Assembly: GCF_004310685.1 (NCBI RefSeq) | Contig: NZ_SISG01000001.1 | Span: forward strand, 2,108,001 to 2,172,000 | Length of the DNA: 64,000 bases | Source of the DNA: Glaciihabitans arcticus | GTDB taxonomy: Bacteria; Actinomycetota; Actinomycetes; Actinomycetales; Microbacteriaceae | Direction: 5' to 3' | In this document: one piece after another, positions 20,027 through 29,327 of the stretch | How positions within the stretch are numbered: the first letter of the stretch is position 1 | Layout: each line of letters begins with the position of its first letter | Notes under the pieces: model-generated | What the model was told of the DNA's origin: nothing | The model's database searches: none | Seen by the model: the letters and a program-made list of their open reading frames with translations, nothing else | Made by a program: the position numbers and the translations under genes

Positions 20027-20596
20027 CTAGTCGCCCTGGCCCTCGAGATCGCGGATCTCCGTCGAGTCCTCACCGGCCGTCGCGACGCACGGGCCAGTCG
20101 TGGAGACGTAGATGGTCGCGCCCTTGTCGGAGCCCTCCTCGGGCTGGTTTGCACCGAGCTCGATACCGACCGCCGACTGCTCGCTGGTGAGCAGGGTCAC
20201 CTGCACGGCAGAGTCGAAGCCCTTCGAGGCCTCCCACCCGTCCGTCACGAGGGATGCTGCCATCTCGTCGACGACGGCCTTGGTACGCCAGGCGCTGCCC
20301 GACTCGACGTTGATGGTGACCGTCGACTTCCAGGAGCGCATGAGGCCCTTGGGGTCGGCCTTCTCGGTCTTGCAGCGAATGGAGGTGTCTTCGCTCGACG
20401 CGACCTCGGCGATGACCGCCGTCGGCACGCGTGATGCCGTCTCATTGCGCAGCAGCTGCGTCGGCGACTTCGTCTGGGCGAGCGTGATGCTCGACCCGCT
20501 GCCGCCGGAGCTCTCTGCGCAGCCCGCCAGCATAAGTATGGAAATTGCTGCGATCGCGACCCCCGCGAACGCTCGTGTTCGGTCCCCACCGACCAT
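20027..20596 (-). CDS. Small lipoprotein, paralogue 2 of the tandem family
   Basis: 189 residues. It begins MVGGD, as paralogue 4 does, and has a signal peptide with lipobox LAGC. After it comes the family segment LAQTKSPTQLLRNETASR, a middle Cys (IRCKTEKADP), a WKSTVTINVESGSAWR stretch and a C-terminal TGPCV. AGGGG ribosome site 6 nt before the ATG. Function unknown; expected on the outer face of the cytoplasmic membrane. Confidence 0.75.
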   Translation of the reverse strand: MVGGDRTRAFAGVAIAAISILMLAGCAESSGGSGSSITLAQTKSPTQLLRNETASRVPTAVIAEVASSEDTSIRCKTEKADPKGLMRSWKSTVTINVESGSAWRTKAVVDEMAASLVTDGWEASKGFDSAVQVTLLTSEQSAVGIELGANQPEEGSDKGATIYVSTTGPCVATAGEDSTEIRDLEGQGD

Positions 20597-20681
20597 GTTT
20601 CACCCCTGTGTGTTGTGTTTAATTGCGTGCCGAACTTAGCAGGTTGACGGGCGCCGTGAAACGCCCGATCACCCGAACCGA

Positions 20682-20700
20682 TCATCCATTCAGTGGATGA
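20682..20700 (-). terminator. Hairpin after lipoprotein gene 3
   Basis: Perfect 7-bp stem TCATCCA/TGGATGA with a 5-nt loop, starting about 16 bp after the stop at 20717. No U-tract. Confidence 0.45.
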
Positions 20701-20716
20701 CGGATGAACTTCGCGG

Positions 20717-21277
20717 TTAGCCGCGCTCCTCGAGGTTGACGACCTCGGGCGAGTTCTCGCCGCCCGTGGTGACGCACGGTCCGCTCGAGGTGATCTGGAT
20801 GACCCCGCCCTCACCGGTCTCCTCGTCGGCCTTAACCATGGAGAGGTGCATAACAGAGGGAGAGTCGGGGCTCGTGAGCTCGAGGATCGAACTGCCGCCG
20901 AACTGGCCGAGTTCCCAGTCCTGCTCGACGAAGGAGTTGGCGAGCTCGTCGAGGATCTCCTTTGTGCGGGAGCCGTTGTCGGCGTTGACGGCGAGACGCA
21001 CCGTCGAGTCCCACTGGCGCAGCAGGCCCTCGGGGTCGGTCTCAGCGGTCTGGCACGCGGACGAGAAGTCCTGCGACTTCAGAACCTCGTCGATGACCGT
21101 CTCGGGCACGCGGGTCGCGGCCTCGTTCCGCAGCAGCTGGGCGGGCGACTTGGTCTCCGCAAGCGTCAGCTCGGCTTTCTCGCCGTCTGCGGTGTCGGAG
21201 CATCCGGTCAGTGCCAGGCTCGCTACAGCGACTGTTGCGAGCGCCGCCAATACCCGTTGTGTGAAGCCAGTCGACAT
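20717..21277 (-). CDS. Small lipoprotein, paralogue 3 of the tandem family
   Basis: 186 residues; signal peptide with lipobox LTGC, then LAETKSPAQLLRNEAATR, a middle Cys (SACQTAETDP), NSFVEQDWELG and SSGPCV near the end. The spacing of all landmarks matches its neighbours. AGGGG ribosome site. No recognised domain. Confidence 0.75.
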   Translation of the reverse strand: MSTGFTQRVLAALATVAVASLALTGCSDTADGEKAELTLAETKSPAQLLRNEAATRVPETVIDEVLKSQDFSSACQTAETDPEGLLRQWDSTVRLAVNADNGSRTKEILDELANSFVEQDWELGQFGGSSILELTSPDSPSVMHLSMVKADEETGEGGVIQITSSGPCVTTGGENSPEVVNLEERG

Positions 21278-21429
21278 GTCGTAACCCCTGCAGTGTTGCG
21301 AGCGCGCATCCTATCCGCCTGTGGCGGGCGATGCGGCATCCCCCCGATCATTTGAAGCTATCAGGGGATGAACGCAGGGTGAATGGACGTAACAGAGTCG
21401 TCACATAGAACCCGGCCCCAGTGCGGGGG

Positions 21430-22032
21430 TCAGGGCGTTTCGAGCTTCTTCACGTCGTCGGATTTTGGACCCTCCGTGCGCACGCACGGTCCATGAACCT
21501 GGATCTCCACGGTGACCTGTTTGACCACTTCCGCTGTCGACGTCGTACTCTGGTCGGGATCGGGCCGTTCGCCGATGATCTGGATCTCGGCCATCGATCC
21601 TTTGCTCGTGAGCAGGCTGCTGCGGAAGTCCGCGGTCTCGCCGAGCGAGCGGGCAGTCCACTCCTGCTCGGTGAACGAGGCGATCAGGTTGTCGACGATC
21701 GACTCGATCCGCCACGCGCTGCCGCTCTCGACGGTCACGAGGGCCGAGGAGTGCCAGGAGCGGATGAGTCCCTGCGGGTCCTTCACCTCGTCGAAGCACG
21801 CGACCGATTCGTCGATGGCTTCCTCGACATTGTCGATCACGGCCGTGGGGATGCGGCTCGCCGCATCGTTGCGCAGGAACTGCACGGGCGACTTGCTCGC
21901 CGCGAGAGTCACATCGGGGAAATCCCCCTTGACGCTGGCCACTGCTTCGTTAGCGCAACCGCTGAGCGCCGTGACGGTCACTAGAGCGAGTGCAACGAAC
22001 GCACCGGCTACCTTGTGGTCTCCCCCGACCAT
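21430..22032 (-). CDS. Small lipoprotein, paralogue 4 (first in the array)
   Basis: 200 residues from ATG 22032 (AGAAGGTG ribosome site); the frame is open further upstream, but that stretch would cross the likely promoter. It begins MVGGD, with lipobox LSGC. The family segment LAASKSPVQFLRNDAASR, a middle Cys (VACFDEVKDP), ASFTEQEW and HGPCV follow. It is slightly longer than its paralogues through an insertion before the last strand (about residues 155-175). A CebR-like palindrome overlaps its promoter region. Confidence 0.75.
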   Translation of the reverse strand: MVGGDHKVAGAFVALALVTVTALSGCANEAVASVKGDFPDVTLAASKSPVQFLRNDAASRIPTAVIDNVEEAIDESVACFDEVKDPQGLIRSWHSSALVTVESGSAWRIESIVDNLIASFTEQEWTARSLGETADFRSSLLTSKGSMAEIQIIGERPDPDQSTTSTAEVVKQVTVEIQVHGPCVRTEGPKSDDVKKLETP

Positions 22033-22086
22033 AGTGCACCTTCTCTTTCCCGGCCTCGTCGCCGGTAGCCAAGAAGATAGCAGTCG

Positions 22087-22100
22087 CGGGAGCGCTCCCA
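22087..22100 (-). promoter_or_regulatory. CebR/CelR-like LacI-family operator
   Basis: CGGGAGCGCTCCCA contains a perfect 12-bp palindrome and matches the TGGGAGCGCTCCCA box of Streptomyces CebR and Thermobifida CelR at 13 of 14 positions. It lies about 55-68 bp before the start of lipoprotein gene 4, adjoining a TATCTT -10 candidate (22079-22074). No LacI-family gene is in the window. Confidence 0.5.
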
Positions 22101-22152
22101 CGGGGTCGAGCAAATTTCGTCTTACCCCAAACGAGGCGATAGACCGAGCTGT

Positions 22153-24525
22153 CTACAGCTTCTCGATCGGAGCTATCTTGATCAGCAGACGTTTGCGACC
22201 GGCCGTGTCGAACTGCACGGCGGCAACGCGCTTGGCGCCCTCGCCGGTGACCTCCATCACGCGGCCCTCACCGAAGTCGGTGTGCCGGATGCGGTCGCCG
22301 GCCGCGAGTGTGAGGTCGCCGTTATCCCGGACCTTGCCGGTCACCTCGCTCGCCCACACGGTTTTCTCACGCACCGGTGCGGGCGGGAGTCCCGCCGCCT
22401 CGCGCAGTGACGTGCCCCACGACGAGCCGTCGCGGCGAGCGTTGAGCGCGCGCGGCTGGGTACCGCCGCGGCTGTTGGCCATGCCGGGCGACTGCTTCCA
22501 GTCGATGAGGTCTGCCGGGATCTCTTGCAGGTACCGGCTCGGCATGGCGACGTTGACGTCACCGAACTGCGCGCGCGTCATGGCAAGCGAGAGGTACAGG
22601 CGCTGCCGGGCGCGGGTGATGCCGACGTAGAACAGACGCCGCTCTTCGGCGGGACCGCCGGGCTCGTTCGCCGACATGCGGTGCGGCAACAGGTCTTCTT
22701 CGACGCCGGTCAGGAACACCGCCTCGTACTCAAGACCCTTCGCCGTGTGCAGGGTCATGAGCGAGACGGTTCCGCTCGTGTCGTCCAGGTCATCGGCGGC
22801 CGCTACCAGTGACACTTCGGTGAGAAAGTCGAGCAGGGTGCCCTCGGGGTTGTTCTTGCTGAATTCCTTGGTGACGGCGAGCAGCTCTTCCACGTTCTCG
22901 GCGCGCGCTTCATCCTGCGGGTCTCGGGATGCGCGCAGCGCCTCCACATACCCGGACTTCTTCAGCAGCTCGGCGAGAATGTCGGACGGCTTGGCCGTGT
23001 CGACGGTCAGCTGCACCTCGTCGAGGGCGGCGGTCAACCCGAGGATCGCCCCGGTCACCTTCGGGCCGAGGCCCAGCTCGTCGGCGTGCCGCATGGCCTC
23101 GCGCAGGCTCACGTCGTGGTCGTCGGCCCAGGACTGCAGCGCGGTCTCGGTCGCCGGTCCGATGCCACGCTTCGGGGTGTTCATGATGCGGCGAAGAGCA
23201 AGCGGGTCGGCCGGGTTGGCAACCGTGATGAGGTAGGCCATCGCGTCTTTGATCTCAGCGCGTTCGTAGAACTTGGTTCCGCCGAGCACCCGGTATGGCA
23301 GCGCGGAGCGGATGAAGATCTCCTCGAGCGCACGGGTCTGGGCATTGGTGCGATAGAAGACGGCGATGTCCTTGTAGGCGATGCCTTCATCTCGCAGCTT
23401 GGTGATCTCGTCGGCGACGAACTGGGCCTCGTCGTGACCGGAGTACCCGGTGAAACCGGTGATCTTCTCGCCCGCGCCGATCGTGGTGAAGAGCTTTTTG
23501 TCTTTGCGGTCGAAGTTGTTGGAGATGACGGCATTGGCGGCATCGAGGATGTTCTGCGTCGAGCGGTAGTTCTGCTCGAGCAGGATCGTCTTCGAGCGGG
23601 GAAAGTCTCGTTCGAATTCCACGATGTTGCGGATATCGGCCCCGCGGAACGCGTAGATCGACTGGTCGCTGTCGCCGACGACGGTCAGCGACGCGGGCTC
23701 GAGGCTGCCCTTGCCCTGCAGGTCGAGCGGAAGGTCGCCCTGCTTGACCGGCTTGGTGAGCTCGCGGATCAGCGCGTACTGCGCGTGGTTGGTGTCCTGG
23801 TACTCGTCGACGAGCAGGTGACGGAAGCGGCGCTGGTAGAGGGCCGCGACCTGCGGGAAAGCACGGAACAGGTAGACCGTCTGCCCGATCAGGTCGTCGA
23901 AGTCGAAGGCGTTGGCCCGCGCGAGCTCCTGCGTGTAACGGCGGAAGATCTCGAGGAACATCACCTCGTTCGGGTCGTTGAAGTTCGCACCGCGCGCGTA
24001 GCTCTCGACGTCCATGAGCTCGTTCTTGAGTTTCGAGATCTTGCCTGATGCCTGGCTGACGGTGAACCCGAACGTGTCGGCGTCGAGCTCCTTGATGATC
24101 CGCTTGATGAGCGCGCGGCTGTCGGCGGAGTCATAAATGGTGAAGCTCTTGGTGAAGCCGAAGTTTTCGGCCTCGCGTCGCAGGATGCGTACACACGCGG
24201 AGTGGAAGGTCGAGATCCACATACCTTCCGCCTGCTGGCCGACGAGCGCGCCGACCCGCTCGCGCATCTCCGCCGCCGCCTTGTTGGTGAAGGTAATGGC
24301 GAGGATCTGGCTCGGCCAGGCCTCGCGGCTCTGCAGCAGGCCGGCGATGCGGCGCGTGAGCACACTCGTCTTTCCAGAGCCGGCGCCGGCGATGATGAGC
24401 AGGGCGGAGCCGCGGTACTCGACCGCCTCACGCTGGCGCGGGTTGAGCCCGTCGAGCAGCGCGTCGTTGAACCCGCCGTCGCGGGGCGGTTCGTCGGGAA
24501 TGAGTGGGTGCAGAACTGTCGACAT
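22153..24525 (-). CDS. pcrA: ATP-dependent DNA helicase PcrA/UvrD
   Basis: 790-residue superfamily 1A 3'-5' helicase for nucleotide-excision repair and replication-fork clearance. Motifs run in order: Q-motif LNPRQREAV, Walker A AGAGSGKT, TFTNKAAAEM, DEYQDTN, GDSDQSIYAFRGAD, NYRS, LMTLHTAKGLE and the YVGITRAR motif. The C-terminal tail ends in the Tudor-like RNA-polymerase-binding region (RIRHTDFGEGRVMEV) seen in PcrA. It follows the GDPD gene by 12 bp and is probably co-transcribed. Confidence 0.97.
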   Translation of the reverse strand: MSTVLHPLIPDEPPRDGGFNDALLDGLNPRQREAVEYRGSALLIIAGAGSGKTSVLTRRIAGLLQSREAWPSQILAITFTNKAAAEMRERVGALVGQQAEGMWISTFHSACVRILRREAENFGFTKSFTIYDSADSRALIKRIIKELDADTFGFTVSQASGKISKLKNELMDVESYARGANFNDPNEVMFLEIFRRYTQELARANAFDFDDLIGQTVYLFRAFPQVAALYQRRFRHLLVDEYQDTNHAQYALIRELTKPVKQGDLPLDLQGKGSLEPASLTVVGDSDQSIYAFRGADIRNIVEFERDFPRSKTILLEQNYRSTQNILDAANAVISNNFDRKDKKLFTTIGAGEKITGFTGYSGHDEAQFVADEITKLRDEGIAYKDIAVFYRTNAQTRALEEIFIRSALPYRVLGGTKFYERAEIKDAMAYLITVANPADPLALRRIMNTPKRGIGPATETALQSWADDHDVSLREAMRHADELGLGPKVTGAILGLTAALDEVQLTVDTAKPSDILAELLKKSGYVEALRASRDPQDEARAENVEELLAVTKEFSKNNPEGTLLDFLTEVSLVAAADDLDDTSGTVSLMTLHTAKGLEYEAVFLTGVEEDLLPHRMSANEPGGPAEERRLFYVGITRARQRLYLSLAMTRAQFGDVNVAMPSRYLQEIPADLIDWKQSPGMANSRGGTQPRALNARRDGSSWGTSLREAAGLPPAPVREKTVWASEVTGKVRDNGDLTLAAGDRIRHTDFGEGRVMEVTGEGAKRVAAVQFDTAGRKRLLIKIAPIEKL

Positions 24526-24537
24526 GTCCTGCCAATT

Positions 24538-25614
24538 CTAGGCGGGGGGTGTGACGCTCGCCGCTGGTGTCCCCAGCGCCGCCTTCTCCGCCTTGCGGCG
24601 CTGCGCCTCTACCCGCCTGCGCACCGCGAGGGCGAGGTCGGGCTGGTCGGCGAAGACGCCGTCCATGCCGCTGCGCAGCACGATCTCGAACTCCTTCGAC
24701 CAGTTGCCCCAGTCGGAGGCGTTCGATCCGCGACGGAAGTTCTTGGAGAGAAAACGGTTCTCGGCGCGCAGCGTCCAGCAGAACGCGAGCAACCCGGCCG
24801 CGTGGGCGCGCTCGACAAAGTCGGAGGGGCCCGTGACGTGGCCGGCGTGATCCCGGGAGAAGGCGAGCTTCTTGTCCACGCTGACGCCGTCGACGCTCTC
24901 GGCGAGTTGCGCGAGCCCCTCATCGGTGAGGTGGTCGGCGTAACTGCGCGCCTTCTTGCCGTCCCGGGCGACGAGGTCCGCGGGCGCTCCGGCTGCTTCG
25001 GCGAGAAAGACGAGCCTGCCCGGGATACCCCGCTCGCGGATCTTCGTGAGCACCGTCTGCTCGAAGCACTCGACGATGAGGTTCTCCTCGGTCGCCCAGC
25101 CGCGGATCTCCCGCGCGAACAGCTCGTCGAGCGGCAGCCCGATCGACTCGAAGTAGGTGGCGTGCTTGATCTCGGCGACCATCACGAGGCTGCGGCCGCG
25201 CGCCGCCGATGCCCGGTCGATGATCGCCAGCAGGTCGGTGAGGCGCAGGATCCGCTCGGTGCCGTCGAAGCTCGAGCCGGCCTGGCGCACCTGGGGCAGG
25301 CGTTCGACGGCGCGCAGCGTGCGCAGTTCCTCCCAGGTGAAGTCCTCGGTGAACCAGCCCGTGAGTTTCACGCCCTCGATGTGTTTCGTGGTCTTGCGGG
25401 ATGCGAATTCGGGATGCGCCGCGACATTCGTTGTGCCGCTGATCTCGTTCTCGTGCCGCAACACGAGCACGCCATCCCGGGTCGCAACGATGTCGGGTTC
25501 GACTGCGTCGGCCCCGAGGGTGAACGCGAGCTCGTAGGCGCTGCGCGTGTGCTCGGGCCGGTACCCACTCGCGCCGCGGTGGGCGATGACGAGGGTGCGG
25601 GGCGTTGTGCTCAC
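24538..25614 (-). CDS. Glycerophosphodiester phosphodiesterase
   Basis: 358 residues, cytoplasmic (no signal peptide), GTG start. GDPD fold with the catalytic start IAHRGASGYRPEHT, the Glu/Asp pair in AVEPDIVATRDGVLVLRHE, MVAEIKH and C-terminal GVFADQPD. It cleaves glycerophosphodiesters to sn-glycerol-3-phosphate and an alcohol. It is larger than minimal GDPDs because of an insertion after the first beta-alpha unit (about residues 60-120), as in GlpQ-like forms. It probably starts a transcript that includes pcrA. Confidence 0.9.
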   Translation of the reverse strand: MSTTPRTLVIAHRGASGYRPEHTRSAYELAFTLGADAVEPDIVATRDGVLVLRHENEISGTTNVAAHPEFASRKTTKHIEGVKLTGWFTEDFTWEELRTLRAVERLPQVRQAGSSFDGTERILRLTDLLAIIDRASAARGRSLVMVAEIKHATYFESIGLPLDELFAREIRGWATEENLIVECFEQTVLTKIRERGIPGRLVFLAEAAGAPADLVARDGKKARSYADHLTDEGLAQLAESVDGVSVDKKLAFSRDHAGHVTGPSDFVERAHAAGLLAFCWTLRAENRFLSKNFRRGSNASDWGNWSKEFEIVLRSGMDGVFADQPDLALAVRRRVEAQRRKAEKAALGTPAASVTPPA

Positions 25615-25620
25615 GGCTTA

Positions 25621-25626
25621 ACGCTA
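25621..25626 (-). promoter_or_regulatory. -10 box of a probable leaderless transcript (GDPD-pcrA)
   Basis: TAGCGT ends exactly 6 nt before the GTG start at 25614, and no Shine-Dalgarno sequence lies between. No recognisable -35. Confidence 0.4.
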
Positions 25627-25732
25627 GCGGTTGGGGGCTATCCCACGGCATTCCCCCAGCAGTGCGCCCGCCCGCTCCCCTAAAATCGGTAGTGGACGCA
25701 CAACGCGCCCCGAACCCAAGGAGTACGCGACC

Positions 25733-26539
25733 ATGGCATCCGCCAGCTCGAACCCCGCCTTCAGCAACTCAGCCGCATTCTCGAACAACCCGACGAAGGC
25801 CGCCGAGCTCCGCCGCCCGCCGACGCCCGACGAGATCTCGGAGATGTACGGCCGCCCGTCCGCGACGCCCGTCGAGACCGACCGCATGACCTACGAGGAC
25901 ACGATCGTCAAGATCGCGATCTCCTTCGGAATCCTGCTGGTCGGTGCCGTGGTCGGCTGGATCGTGCCGATCCTCGCCATCCCCGCAGCCATCGTCGGAT
26001 TCGTGCTCGCCCTCGTCAACATCTTCAAGAAGCAGCCGTCGCGCGGCCTCATTCTCGCCTACGCGGCCTTCGAGGGTGTCTTCGTCGGTGGCATCTCGCG
26101 CATCTTCGAGACCCAGTACGACGGCATCGTCGTGCAGGCTGTCTTCGGCACGCTCGCCGTCGTCGGCGTGACGCTGGTGCTGTTCATGAACGGCAAGGTG
26201 CGCGCGTCGAAGCGCGCAACGCAGATCTTCCTGGTCGCAATGGTCGGCTACGCGGCGTTCTCGCTCGTCAACCTCGTGCTGATGCTCACCGGCGTCACCG
26301 ACAGCCAGTTCGGCCTGCGCGACACCATGTTCCTCGGCATGCCACTCGGCTTCTGGCTCGGCATCCTCGTGGTGTTCATGGCCGCATACTCGCTCGTGCT
26401 CGACTTCACGAGCATCAAGACCGGTGTCGAGCGTGGCGCACCCCGCGTCTACGGATGGCAGGCCGCCTTCGGCATCATGGTCACCGTCGTCTGGCTGTAC
26501 CTCGAGATCCTGCGCCTCATCGCAATCCTGCGTCGCTAG
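25733..26539 (+). CDS. Bax inhibitor-1 / YccA family membrane protein
   Basis: 268 residues from the ATG with an AAGGAG ribosome site; an upstream in-frame start would cross the promoter region. A polar N-terminal tail of about 60 residues (Asn/Ser-rich, then RRPPTPDEISEMYGR) precedes seven hydrophobic helices. The charged C-terminal loop (DFTSIKTGVERGAP) is typical of the actinobacterial BI-1 group. BI-1 proteins form pH-sensitive ion or calcium leak pathways; the bacterial role is unclear. Confidence 0.85.
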   Translation: MASASSNPAFSNSAAFSNNPTKAAELRRPPTPDEISEMYGRPSATPVETDRMTYEDTIVKIAISFGILLVGAVVGWIVPILAIPAAIVGFVLALVNIFKKQPSRGLILAYAAFEGVFVGGISRIFETQYDGIVVQAVFGTLAVVGVTLVLFMNGKVRASKRATQIFLVAMVGYAAFSLVNLVLMLTGVTDSQFGLRDTMFLGMPLGFWLGILVVFMAAYSLVLDFTSIKTGVERGAPRVYGWQAAFGIMVTVVWLYLEILRLIAILRR

Positions 26540-26549
26540 GTTTCTCATC

Positions 26550-26585
26550 ACAAACGCCGCGTCCCCCGAGGGGCGCGGCGTTTGT
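26550..26585. terminator. Strong bidirectional terminator
   Basis: Twelve-base-pair stem ACAAACGCCGCG/CGCGGCGTTTGT with a further CCCC/GGGG pairing inside, between two convergent genes. The last base is also the first base of the stop triplet of the minus-strand gene. Confidence 0.9.
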
Positions 26586-27181
26586 CATTCCACGATCGAG
26601 TGGATCCGCTCGCGGCGCCAGATCATGATCCCGCACGCCAGCAGGCACGCGGCGACCACAAAGAGGTTCGCGCCGATGACCGTGCCGTTGAGCCCGTAGT
26701 CCCGGTAGCCGAGGTACAGGGCACCGAGGGCGAGGATGACCGGCGTCGCGATCCCGACGTATGCGAGCTTCCCGGCTCGCCGTGACAGCGCCCCTAAAAA
26801 CCCGACAGTGGCCCCGAGCAGTACTGCAGCGAGTGTCCACCGGGTGATGACGGGAAGCAGCGGCTGCAGCCCCCAGACCCGATCTCCGAAAGTCAGCCCA
26901 TACCCGTAATACGAACCCACGGCGGCAATAAGGCTGACGACACCGGCGAGCGCAGCGATGCCGGAACGGCGCGACAACCGCCCTGCGACAAAGGCGAGCA
27001 ACCCCCAGACGACCCCGGAATTAAGCAGGAACCACGCAGCGCCAACGATAAGCATCCCCATCGAGAGCCGACCCGTGCGAAGCACAAAAACCGTATCGAG
27101 CGCGGCCCCACCCACGCCAAGAATGACGCCGAACAGCACCCCCACGAGAAGACCTTTTGCGGCCGCATTTCTTGCGCCCAC
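26585..27181 (-). CDS. Hypothetical multi-pass membrane protein
   Basis: About 198 residues if translation begins at GTG 27181; a GTG at 27145 with an AAAAGG ribosome site 7 nt upstream is an equally good start. Six hydrophobic segments separated by short basic loops (GRLSRRSG, SRRAGK) and a C-terminal WRRERIHSIVE tail. No family recognised. It ends at the shared terminator and has a 47-bp inverted repeat upstream. Confidence 0.6.
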   Translation of the reverse strand: MGARNAAAKGLLVGVLFGVILGVGGAALDTVFVLRTGRLSMGMLIVGAAWFLLNSGVVWGLLAFVAGRLSRRSGIAALAGVVSLIAAVGSYYGYGLTFGDRVWGLQPLLPVITRWTLAAVLLGATVGFLGALSRRAGKLAYVGIATPVILALGALYLGYRDYGLNGTVIGANLFVVAACLLACGIMIWRRERIHSIVE

Positions 27182-27214
27182 AGGATCTGTGGGGTGTTGA
27201 TTTCCTCGCGAGTT

Positions 27215-27261
27215 TCGAGAGTTCTGATCGGCCACGCTTTTCGGCCGGTCAGAACTCTCGA
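27215..27261. repeat. 19-bp near-perfect inverted repeat
   Basis: Arms 27215-27233 and 27243-27261 match at 18 of 19 positions around a 9-nt loop (left arm begins TCGAGAGTTCTGA). It lies between guaA (stop at 27297) and the hypothetical membrane gene, both on the minus strand. It could be the guaA terminator; no U-tract follows. It is not related to the 60-bp repeats elsewhere. Confidence 0.7.
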
Positions 27262-27296
27262 TGTCTGAGCTGGAAATCAGCACCGCACAGATCCGA

Positions 27297-28874
27297 TCAC
27301 TCCCACTCGATAGTCCCCGGCGGCTTCGACGTGACATCGAGTACGACCCTGTTGACCCCGGCCACTTCGTTGGTGATCCGATTGGAGATGCGGGCGAGCA
27401 CGTCGTAGGGCAGGCGCGTCCAGTCGGCGGTCATGGCGTCTTCGCTGGAGACGGGGCGCAGCACGATGGGGTGTCCGTAGGTGCGACCGTCGCCCTGCAC
27501 GCCGACCGACCGCACATCGGCGAGCAGCACGACGGGGCACTGCCAGATTTCACCGTCGAGGCCGGCGTTGGTCAGCTCATCGCGGGCGATCGCGTCCGCC
27601 TTGCGGAGCAGCTCGAGACGCTCACGGGTAACCTCGCCCACGATGCGGATGCCGAGGCCTGGCCCCGGAAACGGCTGGCGGGAGACGATGACCTCGGGCA
27701 GTCCGAGTTCGCGGCCGATGGCGCGCACCTCGTCCTTGAAGAGCGTACGAAGCGGCTCGACGAGCGTGAACTGCAGGTCTTCGGGCAGGCCGCCCACGTT
27801 GTGGTGGCTCTTGATGTTGGCGGTGCCGGTGCCTCCACCGGATTCGACGACGTCGGGGTAGAGAGTGCCCTGCACGAGGAAGTCGATCGACGCCCCGTCT
27901 CCCTGCGCTTCGAGCACCAGCGCCTCGGCGGCGGCCTCGAAGCTGCGGATGAACTCGCGGCCGATGATCTTGCGCTTCTGCTCGGGGTCGGTCACGCCGG
28001 CGAGTGCATCGAGGAACTGGTCGACGGCATCGACGGTGATGAGGCGCACTCCGGTGGAGGCGACGTAATCCTCTTCGACCTGTCGACGTTCGTCCTGGCG
28101 GAGCAGGCCGTGGTCGACGAAGATCGCGGTCAGCTGGTCACCGACGGCCTTGTGCACGATGGCGGCAGCGACGGCTGAGTCGACGCCACCGGAGAGGCCG
28201 ACGATGACGCGGCCGGTGCCGACCTGTGCCTGGATGCGGGCGACCTGCTCCTCGATGACGTTGCTCGAGTTCCAGTCGGCGGGGATCCCGGCCGCGGTGT
28301 GCAGGAAATTCTCGAGCACGTTCTGACCGAACTCCGAATGCTTGACTTCGGGATGCCACTGCACCCCGTACAGGCGACGCTCATCACTCGCGAAAGCGGC
28401 TACGGGGGTCGAGGCACTCGAGGCGAGCACCGCGAACCCTTCGGGAGCTTTGGAGACCGAGTCGCCGTGACTCATCCAGGTGGTCTGGGCTGCGGGCTGG
28501 CCGCTGAGCAGCGTCGAGTCGCCCGGGGCGAGCGTGACATCCGTCGCACCGTATTCGCGGAGGCCGGTGTTGCTGACCTCGCCACCGAGCTGCTGCGCCA
28601 TGACCTGGAAGCCGTAGCAGATGCCCAGCACGGGGATGCCGAGCTGAAGGATGCCGGGGTCGAGCGTCGGTGAGCCGGTCTCGTACACGCTGGACGGGCC
28701 ACCGCTCAGCACGATGCCGGACGGGTTCATCGCCTGCACCTCGGCCGCGGTGATGGTGTGCGGCACGATCTCGGAGTAGACGCTCGCCTCGCGCACGCGA
28801 CGCGCGATCAGCTGGGCGTACTGCGCGCCGAAGTCGACGACGAGAACGGGCTGCTGTGCTGTTTCATTGCTCAC
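27297..28874 (-). CDS. guaA: GMP synthase (glutamine-hydrolysing)
   Basis: 525 residues. N-terminal class I glutamine amidotransferase with the nucleophile in GICYGFQ and the His-Glu pair in [10 protein letters not shown]; then the ATP-pyrophosphatase domain ([12 protein letters not shown]) and the dimerisation domain ending KPPGTIEWE. It converts XMP to GMP, the step after IMP dehydrogenase. GTG start overlaps the DUF3817 stop (GTGA). Confidence 0.97.
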   Translation of the reverse strand: MSNETAQQPVLVVDFGAQYAQLIARRVREASVYSEIVPHTITAAEVQAMNPSGIVLSGGPSSVYETGSPTLDPGILQLGIPVLGICYGFQVMAQQLGGEVSNTGLREYGATDVTLAPGDSTLLSGQPAAQTTWMSHGDSVSKAPEGFAVLASSASTPVAAFASDERRLYGVQWHPEVKHSEFGQNVLENFLHTAAGIPADWNSSNVIEEQVARIQAQVGTGRVIVGLSGGVDSAVAAAIVHKAVGDQLTAIFVDHGLLRQDERRQVEEDYVASTGVRLITVDAVDQFLDALAGVTDPEQKRKIIGREFIRSFEAAAEALVLEAQGDGASIDFLVQGTLYPDVVESGGGTGTANIKSHHNVGGLPEDLQFTLVEPLRTLFKDEVRAIGRELGLPEVIVSRQPFPGPGLGIRIVGEVTRERLELLRKADAIARDELTNAGLDGEIWQCPVVLLADVRSVGVQGDGRTYGHPIVLRPVSSEDAMTADWTRLPYDVLARISNRITNEVAGVNRVVLDVTSKPPGTIEWE

Positions 28875-29323
28875 GCTGTGGCCTCCGCAGGCTTGGGGGT
28901 CTCGAGTTGTTCGAGTTGCGTCACGGTCTGAGCGTGGATGCGCTTCTCGATGAAGAAGGAGGAAAAGGGAATGACCCCGCCGAGTGCGACGAAGAGGAAC
29001 CGGCTGAACGGCCAGCGCGCAAGGCTCCACAGGCGGAAGTCGCTGAACAGGTAGAGCACGTAGAACCAGCCGTGCACGATGAGGATCACCGTGGACAGGT
29101 TCACCCCGGTGATGAGGGCCTGCGGGGTAAGGGCAAGGAAGCCGTAGGGCCCGCCCAGTTCGATGTCGACGCCGATGCCGCCCCAGATCTTCGGCCCGTA
29201 GCGGAACACCATCATGAGGACAAGCAACAGCAGGAACGAGCCCGTGATGATCGAGGTGACCTTGTAGAGCTTGAGGGCCGAGCGGATGCGCGGTGCGTCG
29301 GAACGCCGGGGGGTTGCGGGCAT
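28871..29323 (-). CDS. DUF3817 membrane protein
   Basis: 150 residues with three to four hydrophobic helices, the conserved [16 protein letters not shown] segment and a cytoplasmic tail. DUF3817 proteins often lie beside guaA in actinobacteria; the function is unknown. It lies 4 bp after the SURF1 stop and overlaps guaA by 4 bp. Confidence 0.85.
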   Translation of the reverse strand: MPATPRRSDAPRIRSALKLYKVTSIITGSFLLLLVLMMVFRYGPKIWGGIGVDIELGGPYGFLALTPQALITGVNLSTVILIVHGWFYVLYLFSDFRLWSLARWPFSRFLFVALGGVIPFSSFFIEKRIHAQTVTQLEQLETPKPAEATA

Positions 29324-29327
29324 GGTC

